64,000 nucleotides of DNA, from contig VXBA01000881.1 in assembly GCA_013399895.1 (NCBI GenBank), positions 5,849,897 through 5,913,896 of the forward strand, read 5' to 3'. This stretch comes from Serilophus lunatus. Lineage: Eukaryota; Chordata; Aves; Passeriformes; Eurylaimidae. The notes beneath the pieces are model-generated. The model saw only the letters and a program-made list of their open reading frames with translations, was not told the origin of the DNA and made no database searches. This document shows, one piece after another, positions 1-11,161 of this stretch; the first letter of the stretch is position 1, and each line of letters opens with the position of its first letter. The position numbers were made by a program, and so were the translations under genes.

Positions 1-179
1 ATGGAGCAGAGCACAAAGTCCCCCTGCTCACCAGCAAAGCCTGGGCTGGTACCATCAACATCCATGTGTCTCCCTGACCCAACGGGCTCCCCTCTTTAGT
101 GGATACTTTGGTCACTGATGTGTGTCTGTATCTGGTTTTAATTACAATATTTAGAGGTTGGTGCATTGACTCACAGAGT

Positions 180-300
180 GGTTTGAGTTGCGAGGGACCT
201 TAAAGCTCATCCATTGTTCCACCCCCTGCCATGGGCAGGGACACCTTCCACTCTCCCCTGATGCTCCAAGCCCTCACCTTGGACACTTCCAGGGAGATGA
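180..300 (-). repeat. CR1 LINE 3' fragment, reverse orientation
   Basis: The stretch reads as the reverse complement of an avian CR1 3' end: GGGACCTTAAAGCTCATCC, then the CCATGGGCAGGGACACC block, then GGACACTTCCAGGGA. It lies just before a forward CR1 copy. The 5' edge is fuzzy, because the terminal ATTCTGTG repeat is degraded. Confidence 0.8.
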
Positions 301-317
301 TTCTTCCCTCTCTTTTC

Positions 318-842
318 AACTCTTGTGAGACCCCACCTGCAGAGCTGCCTCCAGCTCTGGGCCCTCAGTGTGACAAGGAGAGGGACCTGCTGGAGCAAGT
401 TCAGAGGAGGCCACAGAGATGCTCCAAGGGCTGGAGCCCCTCTGCTCTGGAGCCAGGCTGGGGGAGCTGGGGGTGTTCAGCTGGAGAAGAGAAGGATCCA
501 GGGAGAGCTTTTAGCCCCTTCCAGAGCCTGAAGGGGCTCCAGGAGAGCTGGAGAGGGACTGGGGACAAAGGGTGAAGGGACAGGAGAGGGGGGAATGGCT
601 TCCCACAGCCAGAGAAAGGGTTAGATGGAATATTGGGGAGAATTTCCTCCCTGTGAGGGTGGTGAGGCCCTGGCACAGGGTGCCCAGAGAAGCTGTGGCT
701 GCCCCATCCCTGGAAGTGTCCAAGGCCAGGTTGGAGCAACCTGGGATAGTGGGAGGTGTCCCTGCCTATGGCAGGGGGTGGAACAGGGTGGGTTTTAAAG
801 TCCCTTCCAACCCAGACCAATGTGGGATTCTATTCCATAATT
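318..842 (+). repeat. CR1 LINE 3' copy, about 520 bp, forward
   Basis: Typical CR1 order is visible: the CCAGCTCTGGGCCCTCA block, GGAGCAAGTTCAGAGGAGGCC, GGGCTGGAGCCCCTCTGCTC, GAATTTCCTCCCTGTGAGGG, the GTTGGAGCAACCTGGGAT block, and a tail ending GGGATTCTATTCC. It is a 5'-truncated insert, as is usual for CR1. The open frames across it come from the GC-rich repeat and are not genes. Confidence 0.92.
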
Positions 843-2388
843 TTATACTGATGTCAGTAGATGAACCCTATGAGTTTTCAGCCTGCCCTCAGGGTGGGCA
901 CTCCCTTACCCTGCTTATTTTCCTCAGAATTTCATAAAAACTCTGTGAGTCACTTCACACCTCTCCCCCCTCATTAGTGCTGCCTCAAGCTGATCCACCT
1001 CAAGCTGCCGTGGACATCCAGCTGTGGCTGAAGGGGAGTCAGAGGGACAGGGGAGTGCTCAGGGCAGAGCTCAGTGCAAGCCCTGTTGGCTCTCAGTGTG
1101 TGCAACAAACAGCAAGAGAGCCAATGTCCACAGACCTGAAGGAAGGGACACAGGGACACACCCCAAACTGCTGTGGGATGGTGGTACAGGGGTTTGCATT
1201 TACCAGTTTAAATTTGGATTATTTTCCATGTTTTTTCCTTTTTTTAATGGAAGAAGAATTAATTTGAAACTCTTGGCAGTATCCTTTTTAAAAGGAAATA
1301 AGCTTTTACTTGGGCATAATTTCTAAAGTTTTAAGAGCATCAGTGCTCGAATTTAGCTCTAATGTCTGGAATCATTCCTTTCCCTAAAGACAAAGCAGGC
1401 ACTGCTGTGAGAAGCCCATTTCCCAGAGAATGTAGGAGTCCCATGCAGTTGTCACTCACACACTTCTCTTCCTCAGGCCCTCTAAGGTGAGACCCTCTCT
1501 GACAAAGTCCTCCAAATACAGCACTTTCATTCTCAAAATATCTTCCTGAGATCCTTTTTTTATCATATATTAATCCAACAGTTTTAACTGTCAAAGAATT
1601 GCCATCCTAAAATTCTGCTGATTGAGTGGAGTTCCCTGTGTGACCTAAGAAAGACTCTTGGACAAATCCTGTGTTCCAGGTCAGGAGCTATTTTAGCTGT
1701 GTGGGCTGACTATTGCATTAACTCTAACTTTGTTATTCCCCTTGGAAAGGGCTTTCAAAAGAAAACCTGTAGGGTAACCTCTGTGTTACCTTCTGTATGT
1801 TCCTTTGGATTTGTGACACCATGAGTCTTGTTTCTATTTGCTCTGTGGTTCAGCCAGACCTGTTTTCCTGCCCTGAACTCTGCAGCAAGGTCAGACATTC
1901 TCTCACCTGGACAGATGAACATCTTGCTCTTTAATAACATTGTGAAAAGTGAATGTTTTCAGCTTGGAGGGGAGGGAATGCCTTCCTGATTATGGATAAT
2001 ATAATCAGGGTGAAACAATATAGGCAATAAGCAGGCTGTGCTCTGCTAATTGGCTCCAGTGTGTCAATTAATCCACAGCATGGCTTAAAGGGGCCCCAGT
2101 AAAGCTGGACTAATGGTGTGGCACCACCCTAAGGGGATCCAACTCCTTCCATGGCATCAAATGTACAGTAAAGTTGATCCAACTGTGGTGGAAAGTTTTT
2201 GAATAGAAAATGGTTTGGGGTTGGGCAGCTATTTTGGGAAGATGTCTCATGTGCCTCCTCTATCCTTATGTTCTTCCTGAGGCATCACCTTCTGACATTA
2301 AACAGGACACTGAGCTGTCTGACCCAGTGAGTCTGCTTTTATTTTTTTAAATAGTCTTGAATATTCTTATATTCTTAAATATTCTTGG
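843..2388. other. Non-coding stretch, no feature recognised
   Basis: Mixed-composition DNA with stop codons in every frame. I see no splice-bounded coding match, no RNA gene and no clear repeat. It could be RGS3 5' flank or an upstream intron. Confidence 0.6.
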
Positions 2389-2590
2389 AAAGATTCCTCA
2401 CTGAGAGGGTGCTGGGTCACTGGAGCAGGTTCCCAGGAAATTGTTATGGCACCAAATCTGCCAGAGCTCGAGGAGCATCTGGAGGATGCAACTACTCACA
2501 TGATTTAATTTAAAGTAGTCCTGCAAGGAGCAGGGAGTGGGACTTGATGATCCTTTTGGGTCCCTTCTCTCTTGAGAGACTCTATGTGCC
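2389..2590 (+). repeat. Decayed CR1 3' fragment, forward
   Basis: Degraded CR1 landmarks appear in order: ATTCCTCACTGAGAGGGTG, CTGGAGCAGGTTCCCAGG, GGGACTTGATGATCC, and a tail around GAGACTCTATG. The middle is rearranged or AT-enriched, which suggests an old copy. Confidence 0.65.
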
Positions 2591-2784
2591 TGGTCCCAGG
2601 CTCAGGCTAAAGGAGGGAGTCAGGATCATGGAGTTATGGGAGGAGAAAGGAGGGTCTTACTGTAGATTAGCTCAGTCTGAAAATAAAAGTGCAGGAGAAC
2701 CTTTTATTTGTGCAGGCTTAGTGTGGGACTTGATCAAATGACAAAGGAGATTTCTGTGAAGAAAAAGGGTGGCTTACCCCTTTC

Positions 2785-3052
2785 TGTTGTACCCCAGGAC
2801 AAGAGGGAATGGCTTTAAACTGAAGGAGGGTAGATCTAGTGAGATATTAGGAAGGAATCCTTCCCTGTGAGGGTGGTGAAGCCCTGGCACAGGGTGCCCA
2901 GAGAAGCTGTGGCTGCCCCATCCCTGGAAGTGTCCAAGGCCAGGTTGGAGCAACCTGGGATCGTGGGAGGTGTCCCTGCCCATGGCAGGGGGTGGGACTG
3001 GATGAGCTTTAAGGCTCTTTCTAACCCAAACCAGTCTGGGATTCTGTGATTT
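2785..3052 (+). repeat. CR1 LINE 3' copy, forward
   Basis: The copy starts near CCCAGGACAAGAGGGAATGG, runs through AACTGAAGGAGGGTAGATC and the CCCTGTGAGGGTGGTGAAG block, and ends at CCAGTCTGGGATTCTGTGAT. It is closely similar to the copy at 318-842, so a related subfamily is likely. Confidence 0.92.
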
Positions 3053-3948
3053 CCAGCATTGGATCTCTGCCTCCCCCATCACCTACCCTGGTCAAATCCA
3101 TTTGCTTTGGCAGTGCCAGAAAGAGCTAATTTGCTGGGAAATTACTGAACTAAACTGGCTCATTGGGAGGCTGAATGGTGCCAGAGTCTGGGTGAAGCCT
3201 GGGAAGCAGAGCCCAGGTCTGTGGTCTCAGTTACCTGATAGAGGAGCTCAGCTATTTCCTGCAGCTTCAGACTGAGCACACAGTTCAGCTCAGGTGACAG
3301 GCAATGACTTCTTAAGCTGTTTTAACTTAATTACTTTGAACCATTTGACCATTCTAAGGTCAAAAGCATCATTCCTAAGAGACCTTTTGCTGCATTGAAG
3401 CCGATTTCTTTTATGAGAAGTGTCACTAAAGACCCAGCCTGATTATTATATTATTTTTATTGGGCTAAAATAGGTCAGCAATGGATTAATGCTCAGCATT
3501 TGTCAAAATGCTGCAGCAGGACTGGATGCTCAGATCAGACATCCTCTAAGAAACCTGGAATCTCATGGTGCTGCTCTTCACCAGTGTCAAAAAGCGTTTA
3601 GAGCACATGGAGAAGAATGGTGCTGTGAATTTATGTACTGCTCTCATTAGCTGTGCTTTAAATTAGGTTAAAGCTCTAAGATAGGTATGTGCTAAATTGC
3701 CTGAGAAGGTCCCACTGGCCTAAGGAAAGGCAAAGCCTTGACTAAGATTGAGAGATGTTTGGGTGCTGTTCCTAAGTTAGGTGTGTGTCCAGCCTAATGT
3801 TGTTCTGCTGGCTAGACATAGGTAAAGTAAAAAAAAAAAGGACAACAAAGAAATGAAAACTACTTTATGATGCCCCATTAATGCTCTGGGGTGAGCACTT
3901 CCCCTCAGCCTTCGGAATTAGACTGTGCCGTGTTCCTTTCCTGGGAAC
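3053..3948. other. Non-coding stretch with a short poly-A run
   Basis: No exon or recognised repeat. There is an 11-12 base A run near 3829-3840, followed by AT-rich DNA. Nothing else is supportable. Confidence 0.55.
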
Positions 3949-4095
3949 AGAATCATGGAATCACAGGCTGGTTTGGGTTGGAAGGTCTTCTTGTCCCACC
4001 CCCTGCCATGGGCAGGGACACCTTCCACTATCCCAGGTTGCTCCAACCTTGCCTTGGACACTCCCAGGGATGGAGAGTCCACAATCCATGGATAA
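3949..4095 (-). repeat. CR1 LINE 3' fragment, reverse
   Basis: Reverse-complement CR1 tail: AATCATGGAATCACAGGCTG, then TTTGGGTTGGAAGG, CCCCCTGCCATGGGCAGGG and CACTCCCAGGGATGG. The fragment is about 145 bp long. Confidence 0.9.
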
Positions 4096-7000
4096 CCCAG
4101 GGGTTACTCCGTCAGAACCTTCTATAGCTGCTGTTTCCTAGCTGTGGAGGGTGACAGTGGGAGGCTCTGCCAGGCCCTGCAGGAGATATCTTGTGCAAGA
4201 TGTTTCTGGAGTGACCAGGAAGCATCAAAGGGATCCCTTCCAAATCATCCCTGGGTGTCTCCCTCATCAGCCACAGGGCAGTTAAGGGAAGCAGCCAGGC
4301 AGCTTCTGCAGCTTTAAGATGTTCAAGACAGGTGAAAATCTGAACTGAACTGAACTCGACCCAGAGCTTCTCTCTCCCACCTGTTCCCCTGCTGTTTGTT
4401 CCCTTCTTGCAGAGGAGCTGGTTTATGGAGCAGCTCTAATACAAACCACACCACAGTTGTAGCTGCCCTGGTTTCAGCCACAGCTTTGCCTTAGTAAAAG
4501 GGAAGGAACAAGAGGAAGTGTTTTCAGAGTCCAGCAAGCTTGGACCTGCCAAAGGATGGGCACAGGAACAACTCCTGGTGCACCCAGGTTGTTCCATGCC
4601 CTGCATTCCTGGGAAGCAGCTCTGTGGGGTTTGTCACAGAGCCTCTGCCTGCCCTGCAAGTACTTGCTGTGTCTCCAACCATGGGCATCCAGCAGTGCTG
4701 AGCCCAAGAATCTCTGTGGGTTGGCCCCTTTGCCTGTTCATACTGTTAATATTGCGGGGAAGGGGCAGGGAGAGAGATTTAGAAAAGGGATCAACCAGAG
4801 AAGTTTGTTACCCAGGTGTAAAATGCCATATGTGCCAAGTCTTATAAAAATGCAGAGCAAAGTTCTTGGAGGACCCTGGGCATAGCTGAGACTCTGATAT
4901 CTCATCAAAGCAGAGCTGAGAGCTGTCTTGGGACCCTGTGCTGGCTCTGGGGACACTGCAGAGGGGAGGGATGGCTGTGGGCAGTGGGCAGAAAGCAGGA
5001 GAAGCCCAGCAGGTGTTTGCTGATGTTGGGTCAGTGCTGGTTTAACCCTCAGTGAAACCTCTCCCAGCTGGGAGGGGCAATTTTCCAAGAATGTGGAAAA
5101 TGCCTCAAAAGCAGATGCAACAGAGCTGCAGGATGGCAAAGGCAGCAGCAAAGGCCATGCTGGGGCACACTGGGGGTGCTGGTGTCTGGCAGATTTGGGC
5201 TCCAACAGGATGCTCAAACCATGGGCAGAGAAGGTGTGGTGTTTCTAAAGATACCCTGGCAGGAGGAGAAACCTTTCTTGGGTCACAGACTGGAAAAAGA
5301 TTTGGTTATCAGCCAGCCTGCAGCTCTGTAAGGATCCTCACTGGTGTTTTCCAGGGAAAAATTCAACTGTGCTTGAGGTGTGTCAAGGGCAGGAGCACCT
5401 CAGCTGGGCCCCGTGTTAGACCCTGGGGAAGAGGGGACTTCAGCAACCCCACAACTGGGAAAATGCTGTAGTTTGTGTGTCTCTCCTAATCCCAGAAATC
5501 TGCCCTCAGGATTTCCCAGAAATAGCCCAAACCCTCCTTTTTCCAATCCTCTTACCATCTGGGAAGCCAGATAATTTTCCCCAGTCTGATTTAGTTTCTT
5601 TAGTTTTGAAAGGCAGCTTCAACCTTATGGGTTTTCAGTGTGTGTGTTTTACCCTTTTGCCTGGAATAACTGTCTAAGCACGTGTTTGGATTTGAATATC
5701 CAGCCAAAGGCAGAGCCCAGTGCTGGCAGACTGAAATTTGTGATGGAAAACTGTGTTAAACTTTAAAAGAAAGTCATTAACTCCCAGGCCAACCAGCTGA
5801 ATGGGCAGTTTGCTGGAGACTGGAACAAAACTGCAGGTTAAGGTCAGTCCCAGGGGTTGGAATGTGAGGAGGGAAGTCAGAAGGAGTTGATTCCTCAGCG
5901 TTGGGAGTCAGGGGAGGACAGGGCTGTAGCACAGACCACCATCTTTTCCCAGCTTCCATTTAATTTGTGATTTCCCAGACTGGATCTCTTGGGACGTTTA
6001 TATACTGGTTTGTTGTTTTTTTCTCCCATCCTTTACAGTGGTGCCACAGACAAAGGCTCGTGGCAGCTGGATCCCAGCTGGAGCACAGGGAGCTGGTGCT
6101 TGGAGAGGACCCTGATCCTGTGTAGGATTCATGGAGCAGCTGGGAGAGCCAGGGCTCACACGTGAGTGCTTGGATGATTTCTCCACTCAATTTGCAGCAG
6201 TGCTCTGTCTCCTGGGGGAGGGATGGGTGATGACTCTGCAGGTGCCTGGTTATCACCAGGGAGCCAGAGCCTGGCACCTGGAGGGGCTGTATCTCCCACA
6301 TGCCTGTTGTGGGGGGTTGGGGAAGCCCAGCTCCGTGTGGGATCACGTTTGACCTCAGGTCTCTCCGTTAGTGCCTTGCGCTGCAGGATGGAGCAGATTG
6401 AATCTGCTGGGTTTGAGTGTCAGGAGTGATTTCTGCAGCCAGTGAGCCTTGAACCCTCTGGGACATGAGTGGGGGGGACTCCCATGGCCTGGGAGTCACA
6501 TAGAGACTCTTTACTCTAATTTATTTATTATTATTTTGAAAGCCCTGTCCCCTGGGACTCTTTCCCCTGGAGCTGTGAGCCTGCCTGCTTTAGTTACAGA
6601 CACAGTGCATTTGTTACTGTCCTGCTCATCTCTTAAAAGCCTTTTGCAATGAAGACATAGAGGCTTTGTGTGAGCCTGGGGAGCTCCTTGGAGACAGGGG
6701 GCATGGAAACACCTCTCAGCACTCTGTGTGTGCCAGGAGAGCTGCAGGCTTGGCAGTGCCAGAGAGGAACGACACACACCATGTTCTTGGTGCTGTCCAG
6801 GTGCTGTGTGGTGAAGGAGAGCAGGACATGGCAAGGCCGGGCAGGTACAAGCTCTGCTCACATTCCAAAGGTTCAGGATAGCTGGGATTGCAGAGGGGAC
6901 TGTTTGCTGTTCCCTTAGAGGGAGCTGCTCCATGTGTCTGTCCTGTGGGCTGAGCTGTGCTGGTCCCTGATTGCACTGAAACAGGCAATCCCAGACTGGG

Positions 7001-9589
7001 GTTTTTTAGGGTCAAGTAAATTTGCTGGGAAAAGCTTTAATTTTGATGGGTTGTGGATGGAGATCACTGGGAACGTCAGCAAATGGATTCAGCTGAACAA
7101 ATGAAGGGGAGTGTTTGATAAGCCTGAAGGGAGGAACATTTTGAAGTGCCTTAGAAATGACCCTGTATCTCTGAGCAGGGCCATCCCAGCTGTGTGCTGG
7201 TACCTAGTTGTCCAGGACAATGATTTGACATCCTTTATCTGTGTCTGTGGAGCTCAGGCATCAGCAGGGCTTCTGGGGATGTGAGGAAGGACAGGTGGAT
7301 GTTGGGGACAGTGGCAGGGTCCTTCCCCAACCCTCCTGTCCAGGAGGTGACAGCGGCACTGCCTGTGACCCCAGGCACTCTATGGCCTCTCTTCTGGGCA
7401 TCTCCACCTGCAATACAAACACAGCCATGAGAGGGAGGGTTTGAGCTGAGATTTCCCTGCAGACCCCAAGGCTGGGATGATGATGAGTCCCTAGACCCTC
7501 CCTGTGGGCAGGAAGGGAGAGCTTTTGGAATATTCTGTAACATAAACACACAGGACTCAGTTGCTCTCCCAAGTTGGGGACAGGGAATGAAGATGACAAT
7601 GTGCTGAAGAGGCTCATCCTCATTCCAGCTCTATATCCAGGGCTCTCCTGCCTGTCAGCAGACATGGCAGAGGATGTGACAGCTCCAATTTCAGCTCATT
7701 ACAGTTTGGATGAGCTGTGATGTTCCTGGGCTGTGCTGGAGCTCCAGGCTTTGCTGCTGGGAAGAGCCAGCCCTGCTCCCCTGGGTGTGCCTGTGCCCAC
7801 AGAGAGAGCACAGAACAGACCAAGGGGATGTGCTTCTAAATGCCAGCGTGCAAATATCTCCTTGGGCAGCTGGGACAGTGAACTGGGGGACGCTGTGGCA
7901 CAGGCTGTGGGTTGTCTCCTGGCTGGAGAGCCTGAGTGTGGTGCAGGGATGTGCTCCTGGGCTCCTTGTTCCCCTTCTTGTGCTTCTGGGTTTTGACAAC
8001 TGCATTAATCTCTACCCCAGGGAGCTACAAAGCAGCTGTGCCAGATGTGGGAAGCCAGGTACTTGTTATGGGCAGAGATGCTGGAGCAGCCTTTTCCCTC
8101 CTGTGTCACCGCACTCCACCAGGTCTTGCCCTTAGCTTTGAGTCCCTGTTGGAGGGGCAGGGGCCAACAGCTCTGGCATCCCCATGGATTTCTAAGTCTG
8201 GAAGGATTCCAGAGGCTGAAGGACAGCACTGGGAGGTATGGAGCCACCAGGCAGACAGAAGAGTTCAGGTGATGCCCAGATTTGCAAGGTCAGGACCAGT
8301 ATCACCAGTCTACACCTTCTGCTTACCTCCCACACCTCTGACACTGTCAGGCTGGCTGGGAAATGGGGATCCAGCTTCCCCCTGGACTCAAATCCAGCAG
8401 TGGTGTAAGAAAAGGCTGATATGCTGCTGAGAAAGCAGAGGCTGGGTTTGCTCCTGAGGCTCTGCCTGTCTCTCAGATGTTTCTGCTTGTTGACATGTCC
8501 TGCACTGCTGGTGCATCCTCTGCATTTTGATTAGGGCAGCAAAGGCCACTGCAGTGCTGAACAAACAAGCAGCAATTAAAGAATAAATCACATCTTTGTT
8601 AGGGGCCTCCTCCTCACCCCATCCTGAACTCTGGATCCCTGTGGCTGGAGGCAGCAGGAGGGGATGGGGAACTCTGCCCACAACCCTCACCCATGGCTGT
8701 GCTTGGTGCCTCTTCTCTTGGGCTGTGCAGGAGGCTCCAGCAACACAGCATCCATTGGGATCTGGATGCTCCCTGGAGAAGGAGACTGGCTCTCACAGCC
8801 TGAGTGAACTCAGCTCTGGGCCTTTTCTGCCCCATTGATGGTTGAGCTGCACATTGTCCAGCTCACACCCCAGCTCATGCCTGGCTGCTGTGCCATGTGA
8901 AGGAGGGATAAGGAGGCATCTGGCTCCTTTCCACTGTGGGGCAGGAGCTTTGTTTGGGAGCTGGCAGCAGACAGCCCTGCCAGGCCTTCACCAGCTCTAA
9001 ACATCTTCAGAGGCACCAAACAGGGAGTGGTGTTGGCTGCCTGCTTGGCTGGGTGCCTTCCCAAGGCCCCTGCAGGGTGCCAAGGTTAGGGCTGAGCTCT
9101 GCCAGGGCAGCAACGCAAACAGAGCTGTGCTCTTTGTCTGGAGGCCTTTGGAGGCTGCTGGGTTGTTATTTGTCTCTCCCAGTGCCCAAAGGGGCTGGGA
9201 TTTATGGCAGTGGTACAATAGGTGTCTGTGGCAGTGATGGATTGGGCTGTTCAGAGAGCATTCCCCCTTCCTTCCCTCCCTTGCTCTCTCTGTGTCCCTC
9301 CTATAGCTTTTCCTGCAGTTTCAGGCAGTTTTTCCAGTGTAAATTCGGCTGTATCAAGTCAGTGTCCCTGCCAGGGTCAGCCAAACTTTGGGGGAAAGGC
9401 TGAGCAAACAGTTGCTGCCTCTGTGCCAGGCCCCTCTGGCTGAGGGCTGTGAATGTGGAGCTGTGGCTGTTTTGGGGTGCCTGGAGGCACTGGGCAGGGT
9501 GTGGGTGTCCATCCTGGTGCACGCTGCCATGGCATGGGGCTGAGGGGCACACCCTGGCTCCAGAAGGCCCAGGCTGGCCCCAAAATCCT

Positions 9590-9590
<1 letters not shown>
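4096..9590. other. Long non-coding stretch, no supported gene
   Basis: About 5.5 kb of moderately GC-rich DNA. Several open frames of 100-160 codons exist on both strands, but they overlap each other, begin at arbitrary codons, use low-complexity residues and match no family I recognise. I see no CR1 tail, RNA gene or tandem array. It is probably RGS3 upstream sequence or an unmapped upstream intron. Confidence 0.55.

Positions 9591-9624
<34 letters not shown>
9591..9624. repeat. (GT)17 microsatellite
   Basis: Uninterrupted GT dinucleotide repeat of 34 bases. It creates runs of Cys-Val or Thr-His codons in spurious frames on both strands. It is likely length-polymorphic. Confidence 0.98.
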
Positions 9625-9626
<2 letters not shown>

Positions 9627-10059
9627 CTCCTCATGGGGTGAGGGACACTGCTGTGCCCCAGGGGAGTTAATCTGGGACTCCACAGCTGGGTCTGTGTAAG
9701 GGCAAGTTAAGAGACTTGTGCTGCACTAATCCTGCCCTGCTCATCTCTGTGGAAGAAATCTGGGCAGGTGGTTATGATCTTGAGGAGTTACTGGGCTGTG
9801 CTGGTTCCTGTGCTTTGTGCTGTGCCTGGGAGGTCTGTCCATCAAGGCTCCTATTCTGGGTCTGTGCACTTTTATCTCTGTCAACATCAGATCCCACGGC
9901 AGGTTCCCAGGTGGTGCTTTGATGGTTGTGGGTGAGGAAGGGCAGGCTGGGGCTGCTGTGCCTTCACAGGATGCTGGACACGAGTAAACCATCCAATTCC
10001 TCCTTGTGTGGAGCCTCCATGCTGTTCTGAGCCCCAGCACAGCAGCAGTGGGAGCCGGG

Positions 10060-10532
10060 TCTGAGTCTTGCAAGACTGTGTCCAGTTCTGAGGTCACCAA
10101 CAGGAGCACGTGGAGCTGCTGGAGAGAGTCCAGAGGAGGCCACAGAGATGCTCCAAGGGCTGGAGCCCCTCTGCTCTGGAGCCAGACTGGGAGAGCTGGG
10201 GGTGTTCACCTGGAGAAGGGAAGGCTCTGGGGAGACTTTGGAGCCCCTTGCAGAGCCTAAAGGGGCTCCAGGAGAGCTGGAGAGGGACTGGGGACAAGGG
10301 ATGGAGGGACAGGACCCAGGGAATGGCTTCCCACTGCCAGATAGATGGGATATTGGGAAGGAATTTCCTCCCTCTGGGGGTGGTGAGGCCCTGGCACAGG
10401 TTGCCCAGAGAAGCTGGAAGTGCTCAAGTCCAGGTTGGACGGGGCTTTGAAGGTCTAGTTGAAGGGGGTTAGAACAAGAGGATTTTTCAGGTCTCTTCCA
10501 ACCCACAGCTTTCCATAATTCTAAGACTGTTC
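10060..10532 (+). repeat. CR1 LINE 3' copy, about 470 bp, forward
   Basis: It contains TGTGTCCAGTTCTGAGGTCA, GGAGAGAGTCCAGAGGAGGC, GGGCTGGAGCCCCTCTGCTC, GGGAAGGAATTTCCTCCCTC and AGGTCTCTTCCAACCCACAG, ending near CCATAATTCTAAG. It is the repeat nearest to the first mapped RGS3 exon. Confidence 0.92.
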
Positions 10533-11017
10533 TGAACACCCAGCGGTGTCAGGGCAGCATCTCCAGTGTCCTGGAGAGCTGCTTATAGATTAATGAAACC
10601 CTGATGGGGCTGTGCCTCTGTTTCAAATATAATAGAACTTCTGAGTAGAGCCTTTGGGATGCACTTGGTGTGTGGGATGTAAAGAGCCATGGCCAAGGCT
10701 GCAGCTGGGATCTGTGCCAGGGTGACTCCCTGTGAACACGGGTCTGTGCTGCTGCACTGAGTGTGTGAGCATCTCACAGGCAGGGCTGGCCAGCGGGCTC
10801 AGAGTTTGGGTCAGATGTGCCACGTGTGTGCAGAGCTGGCCAGGGGAAGCTCCGTGCAGGAGTCCTGCAGTGGGGTGTCCTGGGGGAGACTGGGGCAAGA
10901 TGAGGCCGTTCCCTTGTGGCAGTTAAAACAGAGGGGACTGCAGAGCCTGGGGTGTGCCCTGTGTCCCAGCTCCCTGTCCTGCTGTGTCCTGCTCTCATCT
11001 CCTCTTTCCTGTGGCAG
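10533..11017. other. Sequence upstream of the first mapped RGS3 exon
   Basis: No repeat or gene recognised. The last bases form a splice acceptor (CTCTTTCCTGTGGCAG, ending at 11017). An acceptor here implies at least one further upstream exon that I could not find in the window. Confidence 0.5.
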
Positions 11018-11161
11018 AGACAGGGCAGAGTCCCCCGTTGCTGGAGCATCTGCCAGCTGTGAGGAAGGGGCCACGTGGGGCCACACAACCATCCCTGAAG
11101 GACCTGAGGGGGCCACTGAGGAGCAGGAGGAGGGTCAGTCACTCACGAGTGAAAGGGAAAG
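11018..11161 (+). CDS. RGS3: RGS3 N-terminal exon, long-isoform extension
   Basis: This 144-base exon lies between the acceptor GTGGCAG and the donor GTAAGT. It is read with two bases completing an upstream codon and one base left over, which joins GC of the C2 exon at 18159 to make Gly. The 47 complete codons are basic and proline-rich and end in RRRVSHSRVKGK before the completed Gly. Human long RGS3 has a similar basic run (RKRITHAKVQGAG) at exactly this place before the C2 domain, which supports the call. The rest of the exon does not resemble the human extension. No in-frame ATG lies inside it, so the start codon must be upstream or the exon is non-initiating. The acceptor position is less certain than the donor. 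Confidence 0.72.

Noticed and set aside
401..820. Reverse 139-codon ORF and similar frames at 2774, 9964 and 37052
   Set aside because: All lie inside CR1 3' ends and recur with the same peptide (for example PPAIGRDTSHYPRLLQPGL), so they are repeat shadows.
9354..9683. Protein with His-Thr repeat
   Set aside because: Product of translating the (GT)17 microsatellite in reverse.
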